64,000 bases of DNA from the NCBI RefSeq assembly GCF_008728515.1, contig NC_044996.1, positions 117,908,547-117,972,546 on the forward strand, read 5' to 3'. Position numbers and translations under genes: made by a program. This DNA is from Papio anubis (Eukaryota; Chordata; Mammalia; Primates; Cercopithecidae). The notes beneath the pieces are model-generated. The model ran no database searches. It saw nothing but the letters and a program-made list of their open reading frames with translations, and was not told where the DNA came from. Below are positions 21,894-33,854 of this stretch, in pieces. Within the stretch, counting starts at the first letter, position 1. Each line of letters opens with the position of its first letter.

Positions 21894-23083
21894 TTCATTG
21901 ATTTTGGTATCTGTTGATAATTCCTAACAGAAACAAGTACTGTTGTGATAGCTGCCAAATAGTGATTTTCTATTTCCATCATCTCTTATATTTATGACAA
22001 TGAGCTTTGCTTTCTCCGTCATTTACTTATTTACTCTTCCATTAATAGGATTCATGGATTATTTTTCTCTATGGTTTTTAATTCACTGCTATCACCATTT
22101 ATTTGGATTCTCAAATTGTCTCAGATTTGGCCAGTGGAAGCCCTTTCAGATTGGTGCCTGTGTCCTTTCAAAATGTGCCTTTCAATTCTCTGAGCGTTTA
22201 TTTACTTTATGGCACAGTGGGATGTTCCAGGCTCATCTTACACTTTCCCAGTTCCAGGGCTGCAATCTGCCGTTTATCTAAGGAGCTCTTATTCCTTTTA
22301 GAAAAGAATAGTATTTAGAAACCAAGATATGACTGTAGGTGCACTCATTGCTACTACCCTGGGTGTGCTTATTGTCTCACTAGAGCAGTCATTGCTCTGG
22401 ACTCACTCAGTGGAAATTATTAGGATATATATATATATATCGGATATATATCCGATATATATATATAGGATGAATATATATATATATATATATATATCAC
22501 TCTATCTGTATTAAAATCACATATTTATAATTTAACTTTCAGTTCTTGGATCAGGTTAGTAATATAACATCTCATGATAATGTTAGAGCTGAGCTACGTT
22601 CAAGGCTTTTTAGCTAGTGACTCATCCTTTGTGATTAGAATTCTTTTCCATACCTGGTGCCTAGAGACATCTAGCTACACAATGCCCGTTGTCTATCCCT
22701 AGCATATATCCCTGAATGCATGAACTATAACTTGAAAATAAGCCTCCCATTATGGTTTGTATACTTTTTATGGCCTTAAGGACCAGAGGCTTTTCTCAAA
22801 CACATAGATGGAAAACAGATGTAGCCCCTCAAATACTGGATTATTTATCCTTGTCTTTTGTTTATATCCCTTTGATTAAGGCATTGTTACTGCGGGTATA
22901 ATGTTCTCTACTTCTCAGACAGTTTTTGGCACCAGGAAATCAAGGAAATACATTTATTTGCAGATTATTTTGCATAAACCATTCAAATTTTCTAGTGATT
23001 TTATATTTCCGATTTTTATTGTTGGTGTATTAAAGGAACATTTTCTGAATGGCCGTATTTTAATGGGATTAATTCAACACATG
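21894..23083. other. Unassigned sequence with AT-repeat palindrome
   Basis: There is no gene. The AT-dinucleotide region at 22424-22498 is listed separately. Confidence 0.4.
22424..22498. repeat. (AT)n repeat with a perfect 40-bp palindrome
   Basis: Alternating AT tracts surround CGGATATATATCCG. The palindrome 22428-22467 is perfect, centred between 22447 and 22448, and is followed by a further (AT)n run at 22474-22498. Such tracts can extrude cruciforms. Confidence 0.95.
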
Positions 23084-23428
23084 TGTTCTGATATGGTTTG
23101 GCTTTGTGTCTGCACCCAAATCTCACCTTGAATTGTAAGAATCCCCACGTGTCATAGGATCACTGGGGTGAGATTTTCCCATGCTGTTCTCATAATAGTG
23201 AATAAGTCTCATGAGATCTGACAGTTTTATAAAGGGGAGTTCCCCTGCACATGCCCGCTTGCCTGCTGCCGTGTAAGACATGACCTTGCTCCGCATTTGC
23301 CTTCCAAATGATTGTGAGGCCTCCCCAGCTATGTGGAACTGTGAGCCAATTAAACCTCTTTCCTTTATAAATTACCCAGTCTTGGGTATGTCTTTATTAG
23401 CAGTGTGAGAACAGACTAATACATGCTC
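23084..23428 (+). mobile_element. MST-type MaLR solo LTR with 5-bp TSD
   Basis: A 335-bp LTR runs from TGATATGG (23089) to TAATACA (23423). It is flanked by TGTTC (23084-23088) and TGCTC (23424-23428), a 5-bp duplication with one mismatch. No internal sequence is attached. Confidence 0.92.
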
Positions 23429-23449
23429 ATTCTTACACACTTTCACAAT

Positions 23450-23855
23450 CAGCCACAACATGTCAGGTTATGCTACCATAACAGAAACCCCACAAATCTT
23501 TGTGATTTAGCATAAGAAATTTTAGTTCTTGCTATGATATATGGCCAATACTGGTCATCAGGGGAGAAATGGGAAGTCTGCATTCACTAAGCAAACCAGA
23601 CTTCAAGACTCTCCCTCTCATCCTAAGCTTTCATGATCACCCCTGTAGGAAGGAGAAAATGTCTAGAATGATAGACTATTTCTTGTCTTCTGCCCAGGGG
23701 TAGCATATATCACTTTCACCTACTTTTCATTTGCAAAGCAGATAATATGACCATACCTCAATTCAATGAGTGAGTGTAATTCTACAATGTACCTGTAAGG
23801 CAGAAAGCAGGAAGCATTTGGTGAACTGCTCAGGTGACTACCACAATCCACGTTC
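23450..23855 (-). mobile_element. MLT1-like MaLR LTR relic
   Basis: Read on the minus strand it ends in a block like 'CAAAGATTTGTGGGGTTTC..GTTATGGTAGCATAACCTG', the MLT1-type 3' terminus. It also contains an equivalent of the '(C)ACTTC.GGGCAGAAG' and 'TTGGTGAAC' landmarks. Highly diverged. Confidence 0.5.
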
Positions 23856-25265
23856 TGGACAAAACATCAACTTGTCTCCATCCTGTAGGCAAAGTGGATT
23901 TACTCTTTCCTTGAGGAACAACACAAGAGTTTTTTCAAGTCCAGTAAAACTTAAATACAATTACCTCTGGCTGAAGATCAGTAATCTCCACTACACCAGA
24001 TCATGTGCAGTAGCCCACATCAAATCCTGATTGCTCCTCTTGATTTGAAAACTTATGACCAAAAGTAGGATTATCTGCTCTACACTCAACCAATATATAC
24101 TGTGGAACTGGAACAGGGACAATACAGATACAATAAGTTCTCTTGTATAGAAAACAGAAGAATGGAGGGGGGTGAGGGGGTATACAGCAATCATTTATTC
24201 ATTTTAGTTCTATGATCTTGCTGGGAAGATCTTGCAAGGGACTTCTGTACATTGGGTAGATAATGTTTTTTTGTTGAACTCCAATTCTGCTCCTTAGGAT
24301 ATTGTCCTTCCCAGCAATTGGTTCTTCCCCTGAAAGGCCCTTCCGTTTCTGTTATTCACTTTGTTCACACCTACATTGGCCATCTGAGAATATATTCTTT
24401 GTCCAGTTATTTTCAAACTGCTTTCTTTTCATATAAAATGGGAGAACCAAATGTGATTTTGTCTGTTAGTCTCTTTTATTCCAGGCTCTTTCCAAAAACA
24501 ATCAGCAAGCTTCTATTTAATTTCACTAAGTTGTCTGTGCCAATGGTCACACCCATTTTTTTGCTTAACAAAATTCTTCCATTTGTTATTGTTCCTTGAT
24601 TTTTAGACCCTGTCCCTATACCTGTGAACTTAATTCTGTGTACCATGAGACTACAATATTATTTTCTTTTTTCCCAAGATATTTTGTTTAGCTGAAGGGA
24701 GTTTCTTTGTATCACAATCTTTATTGTGAGGTTCAGATACTTACTTTGAGATAATTTGAACAATTCATATGTTTCAACAATTTGTGTGATCACCAATTCT
24801 TGATTTAATCCTTCATGCAATTCACCTCTGAGTTTTAATCAGCCCTTTGTTGCTCAAAGTATTGCTTACAAATATCTATTACTATTTGGTTTTGAGAATC
24901 ACTTGACTTTTCAACCCTACATGTACTTAAATTTAAGGATTTTCTATAGACTTTTCATTCTTGCTTGCAAATCATCTGATTATTTTGTGTGCTTACCAAT
25001 TTCTTGTAACAGCTTGTAAACATAAACAACAGCAACCAACACTCATTACTAACATTTTATTCTTTCTTTTCTTTCCTTGGAGCTGTAAGTTCATTAGGTA
25101 CCTGATCTAATTTTTATGTTATTGCAGTTGAGAGTTTTGCCAAATATTACACCGGTGCATATTATCAATCAGCTTCCTTTTGTCTTTCAGTAATAATTTC
25201 TTAGCCCTTCACTGTCTTGTATGTAGGCTATTTTAGGGATTTTGCTATAGGAGAGCCATACTCTT
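23856..25265. other. Unassigned AT-rich sequence
   Basis: No gene or repeat was recognised. Short frames of up to 93 codons (24318-24599) show no motif. Confidence 0.4.
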
Positions 25266-25267
25266 TG

Positions 25268-25615
25268 GAGAAGTTCAGTGCCGTCCAGGATGGGCAAAAT
25301 TATATTGCAATAACAATAATCCTTGCTACTGGAAGAAAATAAAGTTTATTTCTTACATATTATATATATATCAAATGTAAATTGACAGGGGATCTTGGCT
25401 TATTGTAACTAAACAGGGACCTGAGATGACAGAGGCACCATCTACTTTTATGATCACTTTAGCAAGGGAAAGATAATGTGGCCTACAATTCCCTAGCCCT
25501 TCAAGCTTTCACACTGAAGTGTCACATGGCACTGTTATATTTCATTGACCAAAATAAGTCATGTAATCATAGCGCAGGAAAGTGAGCCTACTATAGGGCT
25601 GGAAATTAGGTAACA
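25268..25615 (-). mobile_element. MLT1-like MaLR LTR relic
   Basis: On the minus strand the order is 'ACTTATTTTGGTCAATGAAAT', 'TGCCATGTGACACTTCAGTG', '.AAGCTTGAAGGGCTAGGG', then 'GTAAGAAATAAACTTTATT', as in the MLT1-type 3' half. It is the same family as the relics near 15.3 and 23.5 kb. Confidence 0.5.
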
Positions 25616-26382
25616 GGATACAATTGCACTAGCGATTACAAAAGCACTAGTTGTTATAGCACTTTCTTCTAGTAGTGAATTCACTTTTAAAAGTCAAATT
25701 CTTGCATATACATTGACGCAATCATGCATAGTACTATACCTAATCGAATGACACTCAGTTTATTTAAAGGTGATGAGAGGTTAAATGGAGTCACTAGGTT
25801 GATCAAACTAAAGCATTGCAGTTCAAAAACTGGAGAAACAAAGAGTGTTGTTAAAAGATTCAAGTGTCATTTCCTGAGAAATAAAGAATAATAGTTGTTT
25901 ATTACTGGGGTGCTAACTTATTATTGCTAAGATATAAGATATTTTTCACTTCAGTTTTATATTCAACTTCATTTGCATTAAAGTTATAAACATTAAACTT
26001 GTACATATATGTAAACATATATGTATATATACACACATAACCACACACATACATGTATATATACACACACATATATATGTAAAACAGAATTTTATGAGAA
26101 TCCTTGAGAGGAAGAATGTTGTTGAAATTAATGTTTTTAGAAATTAAAATACTATGATGTTTGATACTATCACAAAGAAAGTAAAAATAATTTGAGAAAA
26201 GTACATCCTGGTATACACAAGAGCATAGTAGAAAAAGAATACACTAAGGTGAATAATAAAGATGAGCAATGGTCTCAATAATTTCTCAACCAACACATTG
26301 TTTCTTGTAGTAAATTACATTTCCATTCTTCATTTTTTAATCAGAAGGAGCAAGTGACTCCTTTGAACCACAAACGTTTAAT
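25616..26382. other. Unassigned sequence with (TA/CA)n repeats
   Basis: 25990-26085 is a mixed TATATA/CACACA microsatellite. The rest is unassigned. Confidence 0.5.
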
Positions 26383-26696
26383 AATTCCAAGCACTAGACT
26401 TGGCACAGTGGCTTATGCCTGTAATCCCAGCACTTTGGGAGGCCAAGATGCGCAGATCCCCTGAGGTCAGGAGTTTGAGACCAGCCTGGCCAACATGGTG
26501 AAAACCCATCTGTACTAAAAATACAAAAATTAGCCAGGTATGGTGGCGGGCACCTGTAGTCTCAGCTACTTGGGAGGCTGAGACAAAAGAATCGCTTGAA
26601 CCCAGGAGGCAGAGGTTGCGGTGAGCTGAGATCGTACCACTGCACTCAAGCCTGGGTGACATGAGCGAAAAATAAAAAAAAAAAATTCCAACCACT
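26383..26696 (+). mobile_element. Alu with TSD
   Basis: A full dimeric Alu (26396-26683) is flanked by AATTCCAAGCACT (26383-26395) and AATTCCAACCACT (26684-26696), a 13-bp duplication with one mismatch. Confidence 0.95.
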
Positions 26697-26857
26697 GTAA
26701 CATTTAACCATCAAATGTTAAATACATGTATTATGGGAAATTATATTGCTTTAGTTATTGTAGACTCTAGATTCTAAGGACTACGTTTGTCATAGAAAAT
26801 TAATCTTTTTCAATATTCTTTAAACAAAATCATTAGCCTTTGGATAATTAACCCACT

Positions 26858-26862
26858 GCTAT

Positions 26863-26898
<36 letters not shown>

Positions 26899-26900
26899 TC
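26858..26900. repeat. (CA)n microsatellite
   Basis: About 13 CA units at 26861-26887 are followed by an ATACACACAC variant. Confidence 0.95.
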
Positions 26901-27029
26901 AGTAGACAGAAAGCCAGCTAGATAGCTAAATGATTGACAGATAGAGATATATTACATATTTATATATTGTATGTATATTAATTTATAAATATAATTTAGA
27001 TCATCTTAAAGGCTGTCTTGCCCAGCAAC

Positions 27030-27262
27030 GTTTACTAAGATTTAAAAGCAGAGGATCTGGAAACAAGTTGCCTAAGTTCAATTCTGATGCCATTAAGTCT
27101 TAGCTGTGTTGTTATCCTTCTTGTGGTTCAATTTCCTTATCTGTATACTTTGTATCATAACATCCTTCATTTCACTTTTGTAAGGAGCAATTAGAAAAAT
27201 AACAATTTCACAGGAAGCATTCAATATCTGTTAGCTAATATCATTATTATTTATGCAAAAGC
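27030..27262 (+). mobile_element. MIR element
   Basis: The core follows MIR: 'TGCCTAAGTTCAATTCTGAT', 'TTCAATTTCCTTATCTGTA' and a tail with 'ATATCTGTTAGCTAATATCA'. The copy is diverged but colinear. Confidence 0.7.
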
Positions 27263-27597
27263 TACAGGCAGTTTATGTCTACTTTTCTCTGAAATCTTCT
27301 TAAAATAAAGGATGTCTTTAGTGTACTCAATGAAAATACACTGAAAAGTCTTGTTCTCCTATGCTGTTCACTTGTTAAGGTCGATGAGTACATGAACGGG
27401 CTAGTAAGTGCAAACATCAGTCATGAGTATGCTGCTTATTTCATCATTGTTCATGAGTACAGGTTAAGCATATCTACTTGCTTCATGTCAATACTCAATG
27501 GATTCTACTAAAAGAGGAAATAAAATGAAAAAATGCTACAGACTACTACATTTGCTACAGACTGCTACAGACTGCTACATTTGGGCATTGAGAAGAA
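27263..27597. other. Unassigned sequence
   Basis: Near 27535-27580 there is a short tandem of GACTGCTACA-like units. Otherwise nothing was recognised. Confidence 0.4.
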
Positions 27598-27925
27598 GTG
27601 AATTCTGTCATGTATTACAACATGGATGACATGTTTTGAGGACATTACGCTAAGTGAAATAAACCAGTCACAGAAGCACAAATGATGTATGATTTGTCAA
27701 ATTCATAGAAACAGAGTAGAATAATGGTTTCCAGGGTCCAGTGATGGAGGAAATGCAGAATTGCTTTTTGATGGCTATTAAACTTCAGTTTATTTAAAAT
27801 GAAGAAGTTCTAGAATTTTGCTGCACGTTTGCATATAGTTAATAGTATACTTAGAAATTGTTAAGAGAGTAAATCTAATGTTATGTGGTTTTCTTTCCAC
27901 AATAAAAAAATTATAACAATAACCG
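27598..27925 (+). mobile_element. L1M 3' end fragment
   Basis: The order 'ACAACATGGATGACATGTTT', 'GCTAAGTGAAATAAACCAGT', 'AAACAGAGTAGAATAATGG', 'ATGTGGTTTTCTTTCCACAA', 'TAAAAAAATT' matches an L1M late ORF2 and 3' UTR end. Confidence 0.85.
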
Positions 27926-28021
27926 AAAGAGCAATAACGTATGACAAAACGAAATGAGAGGAAAAACAAAACACACGCACATACATATACATACATGTAC
28001 ACATACAAAAATACACAATGG

Positions 28022-28330
28022 GGGCCGGACCTGGTGGCTCATGCCTGTAATCTTAGCACTTTGGGAGGCCGAGGCAGGTGGATCACCTGAGGTCAGGAGT
28101 TCGAGACCAGCCTGACCAATATGGAGAAAACTCGTCTCTACTAAAACTACAAAATTCACTGGATGTGGTGGTGGCACACACCTGTAATCTCAGTTACTCG
28201 GGAAGCTGAGGCAGGAGAATCGCTTGAACCCGGGAGGCGGAGGTTGTGGTGAGCCAAGATTGTGCCACTGCACTCCAGCCTGGGCAACAAGAGTGAAACT
28301 CCGTCTCAAAAAAAAAAAAAAAAAAAAAAT
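28022..28330 (+). mobile_element. Alu, full length
   Basis: Both arms are present, with a tail of about 23 A. The insertion follows a CA/TA-rich simple repeat (27970-28015). Confidence 0.95.
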
Positions 28331-30503
28331 ACTGAGTTCCAAACACTAATGCTTCTGAAATATTTATTAGGTGAAGAGAAGCATTATTTGGCAAATTTGC
28401 ATAAAATATTTCCCAAACATATGTCCCCCTTTCAGCAAAACATGTCTTTACAAAGAGATTTCCTGAAATCTATTATCTTGCATGTATCAGTAGCAACATT
28501 AATCCACTTAATTTACAAAAAAGGCAAATATTATGTTTAGTATATACATATATACCTTTTTCATTCTAATAAATATAGACGCATTTTGTAATTCTAAAGT
28601 TTTACTCTTGTTAGAGGTTTTTGTGAAAAATAGGAAAAGTATGTGTAACTATGAATGTCAAAAATAAGACATTTGTTTTTCATTTCCTACAACTGCGAGA
28701 TGACGAAAAATGAATTTATATATAAATATATTCATGGTGTATACCATATTTATAAAACTCCACAAAGCATCAGTCTTTAACTAAATAGTGAAACCATGTA
28801 TTCCAATATTTCACAGCATTCTCCATAGTTTTCTGTGCAACTGTCGAAGTGTTCCTTCTTTTATCTTCTGTTGAAATGCTTTATGGAGATTAAAGCTTAA
28901 CTTCAGAACTTCAGAGTAAGCAGCAGAGAATGAAATAGCTTGGAAGAGACAGAGATGTGCAAAATCATAAGCTGTTTCTAAAGATGTATGGCAAAGCACA
29001 GGATTGAAAATTGAAGTTGAATGTGGCAACTTAACAGACACAGAAGAGTTTTTCTTTATACAGTACATCCAAATTTCTTTTAGAAGATGTTTTTTGAAAG
29101 AATTCTGGTGACGGAAAAATTATTTGAAACTTGGAAATAAGGCAAAAATATGGGCAGCAAGTCCACTGGATGTCACATGGTGATAATGGCCATCTGAAGA
29201 TATGTAAAGAAATGTATTTAATTTGTATTAAATCTTAATGAATTTATATGTATATATAAGAACAAATGAGTTGAATAAAGTTTACAATTATTGTTTTTAT
29301 AATTTCATAATTTCATAAAACACTTGAATGTACCTTTTGGAAACTTATACTTACACTGCCAACTGTTACGGGATATTGTGAAAATATTCATATGGAAATA
29401 AACTGTTTTCTCCTGACAAATCCAGTATATTCTTAGGCACATGTCTTTTAGGTACATGTCTGCCTGAAAGTTCTCATACTTTGAGAATAAAATCTGATTG
29501 GATTAAATTCACATTCTCCGGGAAGGAAATGGCCTACAATTCTTGACACCTTTATTTCTGAATTTAGATAGATAACAATAGAGACATATTGTTCAGCTAT
29601 TGACACAATTTCTTAACATCTAACTTTATCAGGGCAAAAGGTATTTCTTTATTATTTAACAGATAGGATACTATTATATACAGCCTATCATACACTTGTA
29701 AGGTCAGAAATGGACCTTTGTATTTTATTAATGTTTTGGACATTTTTTTATTTGAAGATAGGAGAAATTATTCATTCTGTCAACTTAAAAGGCATAACAC
29801 AGCAGTATTGATTGAAAATAGAAGACATTTGACGAAAGATAAGAGTTAAAACAATTCATACCTTAATTTAGGCATTTATTAAACTTTCAAAATGCACTAA
29901 TATTATTTGACAGAAATCATTTAGCTCTGCACTTGGCATTGATTACATTAATGTTCTCTACAGCTTTTTAAATCTCTCAATATAATTCTAAATATAAACC
30001 TGCTAAATAATGAATATTGGGGTTTAATATTCATGACGTTAATCTCCTCCAAAAATTAAACCTTGAAATCAAGTTGTCTCCTTTCAAAAGCATTGTTAGG
30101 AAGTTAAAAATTTGACTAAATAAAATAAATTGATTTTTTAAGACAAAATAATGGTCAATTTGATTGAAGTTTTACACTGAAACATTTGTTTTGTTGTACT
30201 GATAGAATTTTCCAAGTGAATATAACACATAAAATAGAGAAATAGTAACTAAATGGGAAGAATGGTATATTTTTAAAAATCAAATTTTATATAAACATTG
30301 GAATTTTATCTTTCATCTAATTTATCAGTATTTTAATGAACCTTACATTTGGCAATTTGGTTTTGCCAATTTAATATTTCAAAAAATGTATATAATTAAA
30401 ACATCATAAGAAAAAATTTGTTCACACAGGCTTTTTCATTATTTTTTTGAAATTTATAGATGACATGATAATTGTTCATATTTATCTTTAAAAAAATCAG
30501 ATT
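28331..30503. other. Repeat-poor AT-rich sequence
   Basis: No Alu, L1 or LTR was recognised in more than 2 kb. It contains one unusually open minus-strand frame at 28811-29195, listed separately. Confidence 0.45.
28811..29195 (-). other. Open minus-strand frame with acceptor-like start, unrecognised
   Basis: An 85-codon open frame (28811-29068, Met start) extends upstream in the same frame by 38 codons with a single TAA, up to about 29194. There a pyrimidine-rich stretch ends in CAG on the minus strand ('TTTCTTTACATATCTTCAG'), resembling a 3' splice site. The residues look protein-like ('TSLETAYDFAHLCLFQAI', 'FNLHKAFQQKIKEGTL'). I do not recognise the protein. It could be a decayed terminal exon or chance. 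In sequence this AT-rich one stop is expected about every 15 codons, so 123 codons with one internal stop is unusual. Confidence 0.25.
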
Positions 30504-30517
30504 AAAAACCTCAAATT
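30504..30517 (+). repeat. Left target-site duplication of the RDX pseudogene
   Basis: AAAAACCTCAAATT, preceded by ATT, so the nick context is TT|AAAA as expected for L1 endonuclease. It matches 35138-35151 at 13 of 14 positions. The last TT may overlap the insert. Confidence 0.85.
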
Positions 30518-32413
30518 GGTTTCATCTATGACTTGAACTAATGCTGAACTTAATGCCTGAAGTTGCTTCTTAACACATGTATTTCTCTATGTTTCTGTTA
30601 CACGTTCTTCCTCGCTTCTACGGTTCATTACCCCTTCATTTGATAATTCAGCACTAGTCTCAGCATTATTCTCATCATGTTCATCATGTTCGTTTTCTGT
30701 CGGAGGAATGACTGGTGGTGGAGGTGGAGAGGGGGTAGACATCACAGTTTTTAACTCTTCTTTGGTCTTTTCCAAGTCTTGCGGGGTTGCTAAAGCTTTG
30801 TGTTGCCACTCAGTAGCTTCCTCTTCCTTTTTCTTCTTGGCTTCTTCTAGAAGTGCAATCTTGGCAGTGAATTCAGCAAGTGCTGCTAGCTGCTCCTGAT
30901 TCTTCATCTGGTCGGCAGCTTGTTTTGCTATGGCAGACTTCGCCTCTTCAGCAGCTCAATGCTCCTTTTCAAGCCGCTCTGCTTCTTATTTTGCTCGTTT
31001 TCATTTTTGATCCAGTTCTAGAACTTTTTGAGTCTGTTCTTCTAGTTCTTTCTGGGCTTTAATTGTCAGTTCTTCAATTTATTTTAGACGTTCCATTAGC
31101 TCTTCCTTTTCACGTTCTATTCTTTCCTTTTCCTTTTCTGCTATTTCTCTTTTCTTCTTTTCATTCTCTAATTGTGCCCTTTCCAACTGCTTCTGATGTT
31201 TCTCCTCCCTAGCCTGAGCCTTCATCTGTTGTACTTTAATAGTATCAGGCTTCCTTCTTTGCATGTATAGTTCATAGTTTCCCATATATAAGGCCAAAAT
31301 CCCCTTATTGATTCTCAGACGAGGTGCATAAAAAACAAAATCAGGTGCCTTTTTGTCTATTGGCTTTATAACAAACTTTTTGTCATTAAATGAAATATTT
31401 CTGATTTCACTCCAGGGAAAACCAATTTTAGGTGTTAACTTGTCATCATGCTCATAAACATTCAGACTCAAAGCATCAACACCTAGCCATAATTCAGTTC
31501 CCTTTTTATTTTTATTCTGATATTTTTTATTTTATTATTTTTCTTTTTTTTTTTTTTTTTTTTGAGATGGAGTCTTGCTCTGTCACCCAGGCTGAAATGC
31601 AGTGGTGTGATCTCGGCTCACTGCAACCTCCACCTCGCGGGTTCAAGTGATTTTCCTGCCTCAGCCTCCTGAGTATCCGGGATTACAGGCGCAAGCCACC
31701 AAGCCTGGCTAATCTTTTGTATTTCTAGTAGAGACGGGGTATCCCTCATGTTGGTCAGGCTAGTCTCGAACTCCTGACCTCGTGATCCGCCCGCCTCAGC
31801 CTCCCAAAGTGCTGGATTAAAGACATGAGCCACCATGCCCGGCCCCCTTTTTATTTTTTATTTCAAAATAGTTGACACCATATATTTCTAGATCTTGTGC
31901 AATCTTCAGCTATTCCATCAAAGAATCCTCCCTTAGCATTACTCTATGTTCTTCATGCCCGTTCTGTATTCTTTCTTCCCACTGTTCTTTTGTTAGTTTG
32001 TGTTGTTCCAATACATGCTGGGGTAGGAGTCTATCATTAGCCAGGTAGCCTGGCTTATGAATCTCTTTATTATAATCTCCACACTTGGTTTGGACTGCAC
32101 AGGAAGCCAAAATAACTGCTGCTTCTGGCGGACAATACATTTCATCCTTTAAGATGGCTTCTTAAACTTGCAGGAAGAGTCTCTGGATTATTTCTTGAAT
32201 TAATTCCTCAGAAACATCTTCAGGAAAAATTTAGCTCTAAACTTGAACTGTAAAGGATTCTCTTTTTTAACATCTTGCTGTGTCACCTTTTTATTTAGTT
32301 TAAGCCATATAGGATAACCTTTGCTGTCTACATACAGCAGCCCAAAAAAACAGACCTCACGCTAACCAACTGTTTTCACCACCTGGTCAAAAAGTTGTCA
32401 GTTGTACTGGGCA
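30516..32413 (-). pseudogene. RDX pseudogene: Radixin processed pseudogene, inverted 5' part
   Basis: Read on the minus strand, the segment encodes decayed radixin without introns. It starts near FERM residue 22 ('QLFDQVVKTVG' at 32390-32350) and includes 'VDSKGYPIWLKLNKKVTQQ', the FERM body, 'KIGFPWSEIRNISFNDKKF' (31390s), the alpha-helical region ('EKEKERIEREKEELMERLK'), the polyproline stretch ('PSPPPPPVIPP') and 'ENEHDEHDENNAE'. It stops at 'DETN' (about 30516), just before the C-terminal actin-binding tail. The polyproline and ENEHDEHDENNAE sequence marks radixin rather than ezrin or moesin. Disablements include TAG in 'VG*REV', TAA in 'LQV*EAI', several stops in the coiled coil and codon loss, and an Alu at 31553-31844 splits the FERM C-lobe. 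Orientation is opposite to the 3' part that follows. Confidence 0.95.
31553..31844 (-). mobile_element. Alu inside the RDX pseudogene (FERM part)
   Basis: An antisense Alu lies between radixin codons for 'YFEIKNKKG' and 'ELWLG'. The radixin-derived AAATAAAAAGGG appears on both sides as target duplication. The insertion postdates the pseudogene. Confidence 0.95.
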
Positions 32414-33759
32414 CATAGTGATGTTCTTCATGCTGAGAATGTTAAAGCAGTTCATGATAAGTACAAGAGTCTGCAACAGATTCGACAAGGCAATACAAAG
32501 CAGCGTATCGATGAGTTTGAAGCAATATGAGAGCTGTTATTTTGCATATATGTTCTGCATAAGCTGAACCACCAACAGAGAAAAGCAGGCCTTTGCGGAT
32601 ATGATGGAATGCATCCCACCTTGTCAAAGCACTTATACCAGTTTAACTGTGCTAGCTAAAAGACAAATTTAAGGGGAGCTCTTCAGCATTAAGGCAGTAT
32701 GATATCATGCTTGGTTTTCTTTTACTTTTGGTCCAGGAATGGAGAATGGTGTTCCATTGCCTCCTTTCACATTCTTTCTTTTTTTTTTTTTTTTTCCTGT
32801 TGAAGATTAACACTAATTAGCGTGTCTGACAAATGCGTATGTGTGGTTTCAGTTCTATGTACATTTTAAAGGATAATGGTGAACATTTTAATGGGTTTCC
32901 CTTGCCTCTTCCATATTTAACCTGTATATATTTCCGCATTCTGTCTCACTCACATTTTCTCAGTATGCCCTTCTCATATCTGCCATGCCCATAGCCATAA
33001 TTCCACCATCATACAGATCAGGCAGTGTTTAAAATGATGGTAGGTAGCAGAGTGGACAGTCTTGGATCATTATGTAGAATAAGGCTACGAATGATGAAAG
33101 AGATTAGAACATTTAATAAAATATGTACAGCTGGTGGTTAGTTTTTTAAATCCAAATTTAATTACCTAATTGGATATTTGATATTTGGTTATCTAATCAC
33201 AGTCATCTATAACAGCTACACTGATTGGTGTATTATCTCCTGTAATCCTCTGATGGCTTTTTTTTGCCTACCGTTTCACAGAGGTTTGGACAGCAGTAGT
33301 AGTTCCCTAGGACAGTTTATTGATGAAACAGTCTCTGTAAGAGTTTTAAAGTTTTGTTCTTTTTAGACTGATTTAGAAAAACAGATGATTAATAAAAGAA
33401 AATATACATTTGTTGGTAACTGATTTTAATTATTTTTTAAAACCTGGACCTTTCTGGAAGGGCAGCATATAAAAATGTCAGTCCTGAGGAGGGGACAACA
33501 ATACTACCTCACTACTACACCCACGATGACTGGTTGTTCAAACACAATGGAGTGTGTAAGCTATATGTTTTATAATTCATAATGATAGTCTCAATCACCG
33601 AGAAATACTTTTGAAATTTCATTTTTCCTCAGAATATCTTAAGAGTGCTAAATTTTTAGCTGCCTTTTTATTGAGCCAAACTGTGGGATTCTGATTTGCG
33701 TTAAAATTGTAAGCTCCTCACTGATATACCATCATCCTGGAGGGGTGCTGTATGGCTGA

Positions 33760-33800
33760 GGAAGAGTGAGAGAGAGAACAAGAGAGAGAGAGTGTGTGTT

Positions 33801-33853
<53 letters not shown>

Positions 33854-33854
33854 T
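33760..33854. repeat. (GA)n-(GT)n-(GA)n microsatellite
   Basis: GAGAGA, then (GT)n of about 18 units, then GAGAGA, lie within the radixin 3' UTR part. Confidence 0.95.

Noticed and set aside
26861..26900. CRISPR-like or other regularly spaced array
   Set aside because: It is a simple CA microsatellite. No direct repeats with unique spacers occur anywhere in the window, and the DNA is eukaryotic.
30708..31062. Plus-strand frames across the radixin region (63 and 60 codons)
   Set aside because: They are antisense shadows of the inverted radixin pseudogene.
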